Source: Dysgonomonas sp. UBA7710 (GTDB taxonomy: Bacteria > Bacteroidota > Bacteroidia > Bacteroidales > Dysgonomonadaceae). From it: DNA of 64,000 bases. A program made the position numbers and the translations under genes. The stretch is taken from the NCBI RefSeq assembly GCF_002482385.1, contig NZ_DLFW01000029.1:1-64000 (forward strand). Direction: 5' to 3'. The notes beneath the pieces were generated by a model, which saw only the letters and a program-made list of their open reading frames with translations, did not search any database and was not told the origin of the DNA. Below are positions 26,798-35,890 of the stretch, piece by piece (positions within the stretch are counted from its first letter, which is position 1; the number at the start of each line of letters is the position of its first letter).

Positions 26798-27934
26798 TTA
26801 TTCGAATACTCTGGTCTGTGAAATAGTTAATGCCCAAGGTGCAACTGTAATCTGTACATTCAGTGATGAAGGCGCTTCGGAGCTGAACGGATTACTTGTT
26901 CCTAAGCCTTTTACAACAGTCTTGATGTTATATGTATTGTTTCGCTTTACATATTGGTGACTATCGGAACCACCACCTGATACAGAAGAATTTGTTCCTT
27001 CCAGGTTTATAATTACAGGGAAGTATGTGTAGCCGTTAGCGTCGACACGTCCGGGTATATTGTTAATGTATTTATTGCTTTGCTTAACTTTAGTTCTCAA
27101 TACGATCATTGTAGGATATATCTTGCTATCCACAGGTTGATTTTCGTAAAGATAGAAGTATGTGTTATTATTTGATGCCGTTGAGGTTAAGAAGTTCTCA
27201 GTACCGGATAAAATTGTGCTTGTTGAAGGATATAAGTCTCCATTTCCCGAAAATCCCTGATAGTAGTCAGCCGGTAAAGATGAAAGTGAAGGGTTGGTAA
27301 CATTAGAGTTTCGCACTGCATTCAGGATGAAAGCTGTTGGTTCCTCAAATGTATATTCGGAACTTTGCCATTGCATATCCTCTATTTTCACCCTTGCAGC
27401 CAATCTGCTAAGGACGAATGTATGAGGTTCCAGAGAAGTTCCATCGGATGGGCTTGTAGAATAGCCTATGTAATTTTTACCCGGAAGAACGGAGATTTCA
27501 ATCACATCTGTTGACATTGTCAGTTGGCCGTTTTCTTTCTCATTTTTAAGATCTGATGTTATTCCCTGTAACTCGCCAAGAGTCTTTACTGATGATACAT
27601 CCCCCGCGTAGTTAGCCAGAACGAATACTTTCTTAGACCCGCTTGTTACAGCGATGTTGTCCAGCTTGGTTATACTGTTACTTTGGCTTGTAAGGCTTTT
27701 TATAGCTTCAAGTGTCCCGTCGGCATTAAAGACGAATGCATCTAGTTTGAGTACTTTATCTTCTTGAGTAGGATTGCCTGAGGCTTTAGTTTGTGATGTT
27801 CCAGAAATTTGTAAACTTATACTTGCTTTTTGACCTGCTACTACAACAGGTGCATCGCTTTCTTCTATTTTATCGCATGACACAGTGAAAAGTGCAATAA
27901 TAATTGCAAATAGGAATAGTTTTTTTGAATTCAT
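26798..27934 (-). CDS. FimA/Mfa1-type fimbrillin lipoprotein
   Basis: A 378-residue type V pilus subunit or minor fimbrial protein. The start at 27934 (MNSKKLFLFAIIIAL) gives a lipoprotein signal with lipobox TVSCDK; the longer frame from 27988 only adds residues before it. The N-terminal domain has VLKLDAFVFNADGTLEAI and KVFVLANYAG, the typical fimbrillin strands, followed by SRLAARVKIEDM. The C-terminus LNVQITVAPWALTISQTRVFE matches the donor-strand end of FimA/Mfa1 proteins. These lipoproteins are exported, then cleaved by a protease and polymerised at the cell surface. No other fimbrial genes are next to it, so it may be an orphan subunit. An AraC-type regulator gene lies upstream. Confidence 0.85.
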   Translation of the reverse strand: MNSKKLFLFAIIIALFTVSCDKIEESDAPVVVAGQKASISLQISGTSQTKASGNPTQEDKVLKLDAFVFNADGTLEAIKSLTSQSNSITKLDNIAVTSGSKKVFVLANYAGDVSSVKTLGELQGITSDLKNEKENGQLTMSTDVIEISVLPGKNYIGYSTSPSDGTSLEPHTFVLSRLAARVKIEDMQWQSSEYTFEEPTAFILNAVRNSNVTNPSLSSLPADYYQGFSGNGDLYPSTSTILSGTENFLTSTASNNNTYFYLYENQPVDSKIYPTMIVLRTKVKQSNKYINNIPGRVDANGYTYFPVIINLEGTNSSVSGGGSDSHQYVKRNNTYNIKTVVKGLGTSNPFSSEAPSSLNVQITVAPWALTISQTRVFE

Positions 27935-28126
27935 TTTCAATAGGTTTAATAGATACTTTTTTGATTTTCCTTGTGAGTTTTGAGACAATGACTTTCCTGA
28001 GATGAATGGCCGGTTCTTCTCTATTCCTTTTTTTAACGGATTCGGAAAAATATTCTCTTTTATGATTTGTAAAGAGGGTTATAGTTTGTCCGCAAAAATC
28101 AATACGCTTACATTTACATTACGGCA

Positions 28127-28134
28127 CAAAAGTA
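28127..28134 (-). promoter_or_regulatory. -7 box of the fimbrillin gene
   Basis: Minus strand reads TACTTTTG (TAnnTTTG). The predicted transcription start near 28120 gives a 5' leader of about 185 bases before the start at 27934. Confidence 0.45.
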
Positions 28135-28162
28135 ATGCGAATACTTATGCCCCATAATAAGA

Positions 28163-28195
28163 AAAAGGGACAAAATATCTATTAAAAGGGACAAA
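28163..28195. promoter_or_regulatory. 21-bp-spaced direct repeat AAAAGGGACAAA, likely regulator site
   Basis: Two identical 12-bp copies (28163-28174 and 28184-28195), 21 bp apart start to start, so on the same face of the DNA. They lie about 43 to 75 bp upstream of the predicted fimbrillin transcription start. This is the arrangement expected for an AraC-family activator site, and an AraC-type gene is immediately adjacent. Confidence 0.55.
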
Positions 28196-28206
28196 GATAA
28201 AAACAT

Positions 28207-29070
28207 CTATTTGCTTAGTAATTTAGTCTTTAAGTTATGTTTGTCGCAGAACTGGAGAAGCTCTGCCATATTGGAGAAGTGGAATTCAGAAAGAATCTTG
28301 TCTATCGACACGGTTTGATGGACCAGGTAATATTCCAGGCCTTTCACTTTTTGAAGGACAATCCATTTGTGAGGAGTAGTCCCGAATTCTGACTTAAATT
28401 TTCTCGTAAATGTTTTGGTAGTCATAAAGCAATTCTTAGCCAGGCTTTTTACCGTGCTGTTATGTGTGTAATTAGTTAGTACACTTATTCTGAAATGATT
28501 CTGGCTAAGTAACACCGGAGAGAAGAAAGCAGCAAGGGTCTGTTTGTCATATAATGTACGCATCAGGAAGACAAACTCTTTTTTCTTGATATCATATACA
28601 TATTTTGAGAATATCTTATTTCGTCTGTAATAGATGATTCCTGACAAAAAATAACGTAAGGTTTTTTTTATGAGTAATTTATTTAACTCTATCGGGTCCG
28701 GGGCATATAGTGATACGATCTGATTCAGTAAAACCTGATCGATAAACGGTAGAAGGTTATCGGACTTTAACTCGATATATATGGTACTTTCTTTGGTAAT
28801 GCTTTTATACGGGCCGAATACTTTGGATATAAAAAACATACTGTTATCATCGAATAGCTTATGTTCGGAAGTGTCTTTTTGAACCAGTATCTTACCTTTC
28901 ATAACGAAGACGATACTGTTTTCCCCGGGTATGCCTATCGTAAATTCCGTGCCATTATCTATATAATGTACCTTAAATGAATCGTCTTTTTCTAAAGGTA
29001 AAATATAGTTTTGCTGAGAATTCTCATATTCGGTCAAGGCTTTTTCAATATTAGGGGTTGGTATGGTCAT
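28207..29070 (-). CDS. AraC-family transcriptional regulator
   Basis: A 287-residue cytoplasmic protein with an N-terminal cupin-like sensing region (ENSIVFVMKGKILVQ; SMFFISKVFGPY) and a C-terminal AraC-type double helix-turn-helix. The first HTH is VKSLAKNCFMTTKTFTRKFK and the linking FGTTPHKWIVLQKV is the standard AraC signature. The second HTH (SIDKILSEFHFSNMAELLQFCDK) is less canonical. It is on the same strand as the fimbrillin gene, with its 3' end 12 bp from the paired direct repeat. I infer that it controls the fimbrillin gene. The signal it responds to is not evident. Confidence 0.85.
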   Translation of the reverse strand: MTIPTPNIEKALTEYENSQQNYILPLEKDDSFKVHYIDNGTEFTIGIPGENSIVFVMKGKILVQKDTSEHKLFDDNSMFFISKVFGPYKSITKESTIYIELKSDNLLPFIDQVLLNQIVSLYAPDPIELNKLLIKKTLRYFLSGIIYYRRNKIFSKYVYDIKKKEFVFLMRTLYDKQTLAAFFSPVLLSQNHFRISVLTNYTHNSTVKSLAKNCFMTTKTFTRKFKSEFGTTPHKWIVLQKVKGLEYYLVHQTVSIDKILSEFHFSNMAELLQFCDKHNLKTKLLSK

Positions 29071-29313
29071 ATATGTAAATTGAACGTATTTATCTCTTTA
29101 ACAATCAATAAATATGGAATGTTCTGACTGGGGAACGGGTTCACAGATGATTTTTTATCCTATTTGTGATCTGGTTAGTGTGTTATGTGTTGGTTTTCAG
29201 TGGTATGTGTGCTTGTAGAGTCTCTTGTTTTGGGCTGTTTGATTTCCATACCCTTAAATTTGATATTGAAACTCTTTTTTTAGTGGTGAGATAGGTGGCG
29301 GAATAAACAAAAT
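29071..29313. other. non-coding gap between hisS terminator and regulator gene
   Basis: About 240 bp with T-rich tracts and no recognisable gene. It presumably holds the promoter of the AraC-type gene, but no clear TAnnTTTG box was found on the minus strand. Confidence 0.5.
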
Positions 29314-29344
29314 CATCCGGATTCTTAATTTAAGAATCCGGATG
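29314..29344 (-). terminator. palindromic hairpin downstream of hisS
   Basis: CATCCGGATTCTTAA (29314-29328) and TTAAGAATCCGGATG (29330-29344) are perfect inverted repeats around a single base. On the minus strand the stem is followed by ATTTTGTTT. It lies about 45 bp after the hisS stop. Confidence 0.65.
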
Positions 29345-29389
29345 AACATCTGAATCGTATAATTTAATTCTAATTATTATCCGCTTTTT

Positions 29390-30754
29390 TTATTTCGGAG
29401 AAATATTTGATATGCATTCCTCAAGACTCAATAAATTTTGTTCTCCGGTCACCATGTTTTTGAGCGTTATTTTGCCTTCATTCATTTCGTTTTCCCCGAT
29501 AATGGCTACATAAGGGATTTTATTGGAATCGGCGTACGACATCTGCTTCTTCATCTTGGACTGCTCCGGATAAATTTCGGTAGATATATTTGCCCGACGC
29601 ATTTTAGAGATAAGAGGTAATATATAAGCTTCTTCTTTTTCCCCGAAGTTAACAAAGAGTACCTGCGTATTCTGGATTGAATCTTTCGGATACAGATCCA
29701 GTTGATTTAATACATCGAAGATGCGGTCTGCTCCGAAAGAGAAGCCCACCCCGGATACACCCGGCAATCCGAATATACCGGTCAGGTTATCGTAACGTCC
29801 TCCGCCTGTGATGCTTCCTATCTGTACATCCAGAGCCTTTACTTCTATGATCGCACCCGTGTAATAATTTAATCCGCGGGCAAGAGTCAGGTCCAGCTCC
29901 AACTGGGAACGGACTCCTACGACCTTTAATTTATCCAGAATAAAACCAAGTTCCTCAACGCCCTTTATTCCTGTATCAGAGTCTTTAAGAACTGTTTTTA
30001 GTGTGTCAAGCTTTTCTTCATTACTACCCTGTAGCAAGATAATCGGTTGAAGTTGCTCAATGGCTTTCTGAGGAATGCCTTTCGATGCCAGTTCTTCATT
30101 TACCTTTTCCAGACCGATTTTGTCCAGTTTATCTATGGCAACTGTAATATCTGTAATCTTATCCGACTCACCTATAATTTCGGCTATGCCCGACAGTATT
30201 TTGCGGTTGTTCAGCTTTATGCATACTCTGATACCAAAGCGGTTGAATACTTCATCTATAATTTGTATCAGTTCCACTTCATTGATAAGCGAATCTGAGC
30301 CGATAATGTCGGCGTCGCACTGGAAAAATTCGCGATAGCGTCCTTTTTGCGGCCGGTCGGCGCGCCATACAGGCTGTATCTGATAACGTCTGAAAGGAAA
30401 AGTTATCTCATTACGGTGCATAACCACATAGCGGGCAAAGGGAACTGTGAGGTCGTAGCGAAGCCCTTTTTCACTCAGTTTGGTTGCAAGACGGTTTACG
30501 TTTCTTTCCGACAGTTCTTCATCAGAAATATCTTTCAGGTAATCGCCGGAGTTCAGTATCTTAAACAAAAGCTTGTCGCCCTCTTCTCCATATTTGCCCA
30601 GTAATGTAGACAGGTTCTCCATTGCCGGGGTTTCTATCTGACGAAAGCCATATAGTTTAAATACTTCGCGGATGGTATCGAAGATATAGTTGCGTTTCGC
30701 CATTTCTTCCGGCGAAAAATCTCTTGTTCCTTTTGGGATAGAAGGTTGTGACAT
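29390..30754 (-). CDS. hisS: histidyl-tRNA synthetase
   Basis: A 454-residue class II aminoacyl-tRNA synthetase that charges tRNA-His in the cytoplasm. Visible motifs include the N-terminal PKGTRDFSPEE, motif 2 region FQPVWRADRPQKGRYREFFQCD-type (about residues 115-137, beginning RYQIQPVWRAD), the histidine-binding LARGLNYYTGAIIEV, motif 3 GGGRYDNLTGIFG with GFSFGADRI, and a C-terminal anticodon-binding domain (TQVLFVNFGEKEEAYILPL). Length is normal. A -7 box TATCTTTG lies 32 bp upstream on the minus strand at 30786-30793. Confidence 0.97.
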   Translation of the reverse strand: MSQPSIPKGTRDFSPEEMAKRNYIFDTIREVFKLYGFRQIETPAMENLSTLLGKYGEEGDKLLFKILNSGDYLKDISDEELSERNVNRLATKLSEKGLRYDLTVPFARYVVMHRNEITFPFRRYQIQPVWRADRPQKGRYREFFQCDADIIGSDSLINEVELIQIIDEVFNRFGIRVCIKLNNRKILSGIAEIIGESDKITDITVAIDKLDKIGLEKVNEELASKGIPQKAIEQLQPIILLQGSNEEKLDTLKTVLKDSDTGIKGVEELGFILDKLKVVGVRSQLELDLTLARGLNYYTGAIIEVKALDVQIGSITGGGRYDNLTGIFGLPGVSGVGFSFGADRIFDVLNQLDLYPKDSIQNTQVLFVNFGEKEEAYILPLISKMRRANISTEIYPEQSKMKKQMSYADSNKIPYVAIIGENEMNEGKITLKNMVTGEQNLLSLEECISNISPK

Positions 30755-30785
30755 AGCTTTATTGTTGATATGTATAATTAGGTTG

Positions 30786-30793
30786 CAAAGATA
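30786..30793 (-). promoter_or_regulatory. -7 box of hisS
   Basis: Minus strand reads TATCTTTG, an exact TAnnTTTG match, 32 bp upstream of the hisS start codon. Confidence 0.5.
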
Positions 30794-30849
30794 GGATTTT
30801 TTTAGTAATCAGTCATGCATCATGATAAACGGGATTTTGTTTTTTCGAA

Positions 30850-31165
30850 AGAAGTTTATCTATGTAGTAAGCTGTTAGCCACTAGCTATTAGCTTGGGTT
30901 CTTTGAAGTATTGATTGGCCCCTCCAACCTCCCCGAGGGGAGGCTACAGAGAGGGTAAAAAGTAATAGGTAGAAAAAGTGTTACCTTTGTTACTTTTTTA
31001 AGAGTTACGAGTTACTGCGCCCTAGGGCAGTTACAAGTTGGCTGGCGCCCTGTTTTGTTTCACGCAGAGACGCAGAGGCGCAAAGTTTTTACATCTTACC
31101 AGTTGTTGACTGTCAACTGTAAATAGTGTTACCTTTGTTACCTTTTTTACTATTGAATGTAGATT
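30850..31165. repeat. mosaic intergenic repeat, copy 2
   Basis: Same module set as copy 1 but in reverse orientation. The stretch 31058-31102 matches 637-681 with one difference in 45 bp. The stretch 30973-31006 (GTGTTACCTTTGTTACTTTT core) matches the region around 708-737 and 47630-47659. The segment near 30862-30893 matches the GCTAATGGCTAGTGGCTAAC unit of copy 1. It lies between the divergent hisS and GH3 genes. Confidence 0.75.
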
Positions 31166-31262
31166 TAGAATTTTTCTTTGTCAATCGTTGTCCGGTAATA
31201 TTCTACTTGTTAATCTATGTTTAATTAATGGGGCTAAATCTTTCCATAAAGTATATTCGTTA

Positions 31263-31270
31263 TATTTTTG
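31263..31270 (+). promoter_or_regulatory. -7 box of the GH3/serine hydrolase gene
   Basis: TATTTTTG matches TAnnTTTG, 48 bp upstream of the start codon at 31318. Confidence 0.4.
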
Positions 31271-31317
31271 TATATAGGTTGCGGTTACTTACAAAACACC
31301 TTTAGACGAGAAAAAGA

Positions 31318-34300
31318 ATGAAAATCAAATATATAACAGCACTGGCTGTATCATTTACAGTTTTTTGCTCATTCGGACCAGTCACCGAAAATAAAAAAAA
31401 GACCCCGACACTATACAAAACAGCCGACTCTGTAAAGATGAACAGATGGGTTGACTCGGTATATAATCAAATGTCGCCGGAAGAACGCATAGGGCAATTG
31501 TTTATGCCTGTCGTTGCAGGCGATAATACTGATGCAAACAAAAGAAGGATGCTCTCACTGGTGAACGATCAGCATGTGGGAGGTATTCTCTTTTCGAAAG
31601 GTACTCCCGTCAATCAGGCGGAACTGACCAATCAGGCACAAGGTAGCGCGAAAGTCCCTCTTATGATTTCTCTCGACGGAGAATGGGGATTATCCATGCG
31701 CTTGTCCAGTACAACCCGTTTCCCCCGGAATATGATGCTGGGCGCAATACAAAACGATTCCCTGCTTTATTATTACGGGTTGGAAGTTGCCCGTCAGTGC
31801 AGATTGATGGGTATTCATGTGAATTTTGCTCCGGCTATGGATGTAAACAGTAATCCGGCAAACCCGGTTATAGGCAATCGCTCGTTTGGGGAAGATCCAG
31901 CCAATGTATCCAAACTTGGAGTGATGTATGCTAAAGGATTGGAGGCCGGAGGAGTAATGGCGGTAGCGAAACACTTTCCGGGGCATGGTGATACCTCCAC
32001 CGATTCTCATAAAGTGCTGCCTTTGATAACACATGACAAGGATCGATTGGAAGATGTAGAATTTAAACCGTTCAGGGAGTATATACAAAACGGCCTTTCG
32101 GGAATGATGATTGCCCACCTGAATATTCCGGCTCTGGATGACAGGAAGCAGCCGAGTTCTTTGTCGGAATCGATAGTTACCGGTTTGCTTCAGGATGAAC
32201 TCGGTTTCTCCGGACTTATATTTACCGACGGGTTGCAGATGAAAGGGGTTTCCGGCGAAGAAAATTACTGTGTAAGGGCATTGCAGGCAGGAAATGATAT
32301 ATTAGTAGGGCCGCTGAACCCGGTAAAGGATTATGAATCCGTAAAAAAAGCCGTGGAAGATAAAGTTCTCAGTGAGGATCTAATAGCAGCCAGGTGTAAA
32401 AAGGTTCTGGCCTATAAATATATTTTAGGTGTGAAAGATACCAGACCTATAGATACAAACGGACTGGTACAACATTTGAATACATCTCATGGCGAATGGA
32501 TCAACCGGGAGTTGCACAAGGGTGCTGTAACATTATTGAAAGATGATCAGAAGATCATCCCCCTGAAAGAACTGGATAAGCGAAAGATTGCGGCTGTTTC
32601 GATTGGGGAACGGGCGGATAATACCTTTCACAATACATTGAAGCTATACGCGGATGTAACTTGTTTTAGTGTAGCCAATGGTGACGAGCTATTAAAGCTG
32701 AAAGATAAATTAGCATCATTCACTACGCTTATCGTGTCTGTTTATAATAACAGGGGGAACGCGAATGCTGCGATTCAGTCTGTTGGTCAGGGAAAAGAAA
32801 TAATTATGACTTTCTTTATCGTACCTTACCGTATGTCTTCTTATACTGCGTCTGTTAAAGCCGCCGATGGAGTTATTCTTGCCTATGAAAACTCTGATCT
32901 GGCACAGGATTATGCTGCTCAGGCGATATTTGGAGGAAATAGGGTAAATGGTAAAATACCCGTAACGGTAAAAGGCCTGTTTAAAGAAGGTAAGGGTATC
33001 GATATAAAAAAGACCAGGCTTAGTTATGACATGCCTGAAGCTGCCGGAATCCCTTCCGGGCGGTTTAACAAAATAGATACGATAGTACAGGAAGGGATAA
33101 CAGCCCGGGCCTATCCGGGCTGCCAGATACTGATTGCCAAAGATGGTATCGTGATATATAACCGTTCGTTCGGTTCGTTTGAATATAACGGTAACCGGAA
33201 GGTAACAAATGATGATATTTACGATCTGGCATCTATGACCAAGGCGACAGCTACGGTTCCGGCTATTATGAAACTATATGACGAATCGAAAATAAAACTG
33301 AGTACGCCAATCAGCACCTATGTGCCTGTGCTGAAAGGGACGGATAAGTCACAGATAACCATTCGTCAGGCTTTGCTGCACGAGACCGGTCTTACATCTT
33401 TTATTCCGTACTATATGGATGCCATCGACCAATCGAGTTACGACGGTAAGTTGTTTAACAGGAGTAAGACGGGGCTTTATTCCGCGTTGTTCGATACCAA
33501 TACATGGGCGCGTACAGATTATAAATATAAACCTGATCTGGTATCCACAACCGAAAAAGCAGGCTTTGTCCCTCTGGCAGACGGATTATTTATAAATAAG
33601 GCTTATAACGATACGATCATAGCCGCTATAGCCGCCTCTAAATTAAGGCCGAGAAAAACCTATTTGTATAGCTGCCTCAATTTTATGTTATTGAGAGAAG
33701 TGGTGGAAAAAGTGTCGAAGGAAGATTTGAATTCTTTTGTGCAGGATAATTTCTTTAGCAAACTGGGATCTGTTACATCGACTTATACCCCTCTCAAGAA
33801 ATTTGAGAAGAGCCGTATTGTACCTACCGAACAAGATGATTTTCTTCGTAAGCAGTTAATTCAGGGATATGTGCATGACGAAGGAGCTGCTTTTATGGGG
33901 GGTATTTCGGGAAATGCAGGACTGTTTTCCAATGCGAATGATCTGGCTAAGTTATATCAGATGTGGCTCAATAAAGGAGAATATGGCGGAGAAGAATATT
34001 TGTCGGAAAAAACCTGGCAGCTATTCACCAAGACCAAAAGCGCGACCTCGCGCCGGGGATTAGGCTTTGATAAGCCGGAAATGCGGACAAACAAATCGAG
34101 CCCTACATCGGCAAGTGCGCCGGCAAGTGTATATGGACATACGGGATTCACGGGAACTTGTTTCTGGATAGACCCCGATAATGATTTAATTTTCATATTT
34201 TTGTCTAACAGAATAAATGACAAGCGTACACATAAACAGCTTATGAGCATGAATATCCGCCAACGCATACAGGAGGAGATGTACAGGGCAATGAGAAAAG

Positions 34301-34392
34301 GCGGCAGCTTGTCTGAACTGACGGAATCAACTAACATAAATACTAATACTAATATTGACACTGATGACGATGACCAGACTGACGCTGAATGA
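31318..34392 (+). CDS. NagZ-like GH3 fused to beta-lactamase-fold serine hydrolase
   Basis: A 1024-residue exported two-enzyme protein. The N-terminal GH3 domain (about 45-560 with its C-terminal subdomain) carries the NagZ-type motif KHFPGHGDTSTDSH at 218-231, with catalytic His and Asp, and the nucleophile D304 in FTDGLQMKG; NagZ removes beta-GlcNAc from peptidoglycan fragments. The second domain (about 590-1000) is a class C beta-lactamase/DD-peptidase fold with S639-M-T-K642 and H941-T-G; the middle motif reads Y784-S-C rather than Y-x-N. The C-terminus ends in a low-complexity Asn/Thr/Asp tail. This fusion is widespread in Bacteroidota and suggests periplasmic peptidoglycan turnover. A VanX-like dipeptidase gene lies two genes downstream. 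Confidence 0.9.
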   Translation: MKIKYITALAVSFTVFCSFGPVTENKKKTPTLYKTADSVKMNRWVDSVYNQMSPEERIGQLFMPVVAGDNTDANKRRMLSLVNDQHVGGILFSKGTPVNQAELTNQAQGSAKVPLMISLDGEWGLSMRLSSTTRFPRNMMLGAIQNDSLLYYYGLEVARQCRLMGIHVNFAPAMDVNSNPANPVIGNRSFGEDPANVSKLGVMYAKGLEAGGVMAVAKHFPGHGDTSTDSHKVLPLITHDKDRLEDVEFKPFREYIQNGLSGMMIAHLNIPALDDRKQPSSLSESIVTGLLQDELGFSGLIFTDGLQMKGVSGEENYCVRALQAGNDILVGPLNPVKDYESVKKAVEDKVLSEDLIAARCKKVLAYKYILGVKDTRPIDTNGLVQHLNTSHGEWINRELHKGAVTLLKDDQKIIPLKELDKRKIAAVSIGERADNTFHNTLKLYADVTCFSVANGDELLKLKDKLASFTTLIVSVYNNRGNANAAIQSVGQGKEIIMTFFIVPYRMSSYTASVKAADGVILAYENSDLAQDYAAQAIFGGNRVNGKIPVTVKGLFKEGKGIDIKKTRLSYDMPEAAGIPSGRFNKIDTIVQEGITARAYPGCQILIAKDGIVIYNRSFGSFEYNGNRKVTNDDIYDLASMTKATATVPAIMKLYDESKIKLSTPISTYVPVLKGTDKSQITIRQALLHETGLTSFIPYYMDAIDQSSYDGKLFNRSKTGLYSALFDTNTWARTDYKYKPDLVSTTEKAGFVPLADGLFINKAYNDTIIAAIAASKLRPRKTYLYSCLNFMLLREVVEKVSKEDLNSFVQDNFFSKLGSVTSTYTPLKKFEKSRIVPTEQDDFLRKQLIQGYVHDEGAAFMGGISGNAGLFSNANDLAKLYQMWLNKGEYGGEEYLSEKTWQLFTKTKSATSRRGLGFDKPEMRTNKSSPTSASAPASVYGHTGFTGTCFWIDPDNDLIFIFLSNRINDKRTHKQLMSMNIRQRIQEEMYRAMRKGGSLSELTESTNINTNTNIDTDDDDQTDAE

Positions 34393-35218
34393 TGAGGTAA
34401 AACCTTTTTTCGAAACGGATGATAAAGAAATATGGGACTTAATCATTGAAAATAGAATTGATGATTTATTAGCCGCCTTACCCCGTGAAGAGGATAATGC
34501 ATTGGACACGATAATAAAAGAACTATTATCGACAGGCAAAAGTGAAACATTCGAAACATATGACTTTATAAAAATAGAGGAAGGTAAGAACGCTCTTTTC
34601 AGGGATTTGGTGCGTTTGGCCTTCGCTTTGGATATAAACGGGAACTTCGAAGAAGCCCGTCTTGGACTGGTTGACAGGATGTTTGATATTATACCCGCTA
34701 TGGTTGAGCAGATTCAGAAGGAATCGGCCGGATACCCAATGAGAAGGGTAGATGAAACTATTCTGGTGGAAGGGTCTACGTTGCGGGCAGCATTAATGAG
34801 TTTTGTTTACTATTATCGCCGGAAAGATGATACGGATGCCTTACATTTTGTAATCGTAATGCGTTCCAAAATCACGCTGGCCATTATGAGCAACTACAAA
34901 AATGTGCTGGGGCATGACATGATTGAATCGGCGCAAATAAAGGAGAAAGTAGGCGAGCGGGACGCAGCGCTGAGTTTTTATAATCTGGTGAAGGAGAATC
35001 TTAAAGGAGAATTGCACTGGTTTGTAGAAAGTCCCGAAATGGGTGCAAATGAAGACGACGCCGTCATGTTGCGCGCTCTGCGCGAGGCGTATGCCTCTAT
35101 CGACAGATTGAAGAGTACATCTGAATTTGAAAAGGTATGTGCTGTGATAGATGAAGTATTGAGCAGGGAATACGAGGAATTCGATTTTGACGATGAAGAA
35201 GAGGAGGATGACGAATAG
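34370..35218 (+). CDS. conserved hypothetical acidic protein
   Basis: About 282 residues, cytoplasmic by appearance, mostly helical, with no motif I recognise. It begins MTRLTLNDEVKPFF; starts at 34355 and 34364 are also possible. The middle contains YYYRRKDDTDALHFVIVMRSK and a helical pair, and the C-terminus is a run of Asp and Glu. The gene overlaps the end of the GH3 fusion gene by about 20 bp and the next gene begins inside its 3' end. The tight overlaps suggest one transcript with the peptidoglycan genes on either side. Function unknown. Confidence 0.75.
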   Translation: MTRLTLNDEVKPFFETDDKEIWDLIIENRIDDLLAALPREEDNALDTIIKELLSTGKSETFETYDFIKIEEGKNALFRDLVRLAFALDINGNFEEARLGLVDRMFDIIPAMVEQIQKESAGYPMRRVDETILVEGSTLRAALMSFVYYYRRKDDTDALHFVIVMRSKITLAIMSNYKNVLGHDMIESAQIKEKVGERDAALSFYNLVKENLKGELHWFVESPEMGANEDDAVMLRALREAYASIDRLKSTSEFEKVCAVIDEVLSREYEEFDFDDEEEEDDE

Positions 35219-35885
35219 GATAATATATCTCCTTTTATTCCTTTGCCCGCTATGGCTCTATGCACAAGGGCAAAGGGGTGTTTCCGTACTCGAAAAATAT
35301 TTACAGACAAAAGAACTTGTAAATATTCATACGTTGGATACTTCAATCCGTGCGGATCTAAAGTATGCGACAACAGATAACTTTACAAAAACAATTCTCT
35401 ACGATACCTTGTTTAATGTGTATGTGCATCCCGTTGCGGCAGCCAAATTAATTAAAGCGCAGAAGTACCTGAAGGCGCTTCGTCCCGGTTTAAGTTTATT
35501 GGTTTATGATGCCGTCCGCCCATTAAGTGTACAGAAGAAAATGTACAAAGTTGTACAAGGTACGAAGTATGCTGCTTATGTGGCGAATCCGACACGCACA
35601 GGATTACATAACTACGGAATGGCTGTAGACCTGACTATCTGTGACAAAAACGGTAAACCTCTCGATATGGGAACTCCTTTCGATTTTTTCGGGCGTGCTG
35701 CCGGAATAAATAAGGAAACAGAACTGGTAGAACAGGGTGTATTGACCGGGCAGCAGGTAGAAAACAGAAAGTTGCTGCGCAAGGTAATGACACAAGCGGG
35801 TTTTCTGACTATAAGGGGCGAGTGGTGGCATTTCAATGCCGTATCGCTTGCCGAAGCCAAGCAATTGTACAACATAATAGAATAG
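35208..35885 (+). CDS. VanX-like D-Ala-D-Ala dipeptidase (M15)
   Basis: A 225-residue exported zinc peptidase. The N-terminus is a signal peptide (MTNRIIYLLLFLCPLWLYAQG); starts at 35187 or 35193 would add a few basic residues. The fold is that of VanX/DdpX: ADLKYATTDNFT, VYDAVRPLSVQ (Arg of the active site), the zinc motif TGLHNYGMAVDL (His and Asp) and the distal zinc histidine in GEWWHFN. These enzymes hydrolyse D-Ala-D-Ala or related dipeptides. Here, in a run with a NagZ/beta-lactamase-fold fusion, cell-wall recycling is more likely than vancomycin resistance, as there is no vanHA pair nearby. Confidence 0.9.
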   Translation: MTNRIIYLLLFLCPLWLYAQGQRGVSVLEKYLQTKELVNIHTLDTSIRADLKYATTDNFTKTILYDTLFNVYVHPVAAAKLIKAQKYLKALRPGLSLLVYDAVRPLSVQKKMYKVVQGTKYAAYVANPTRTGLHNYGMAVDLTICDKNGKPLDMGTPFDFFGRAAGINKETELVEQGVLTGQQVENRKLLRKVMTQAGFLTIRGEWWHFNAVSLAEAKQLYNIIE

Positions 35886-35890
35886 CGGAT

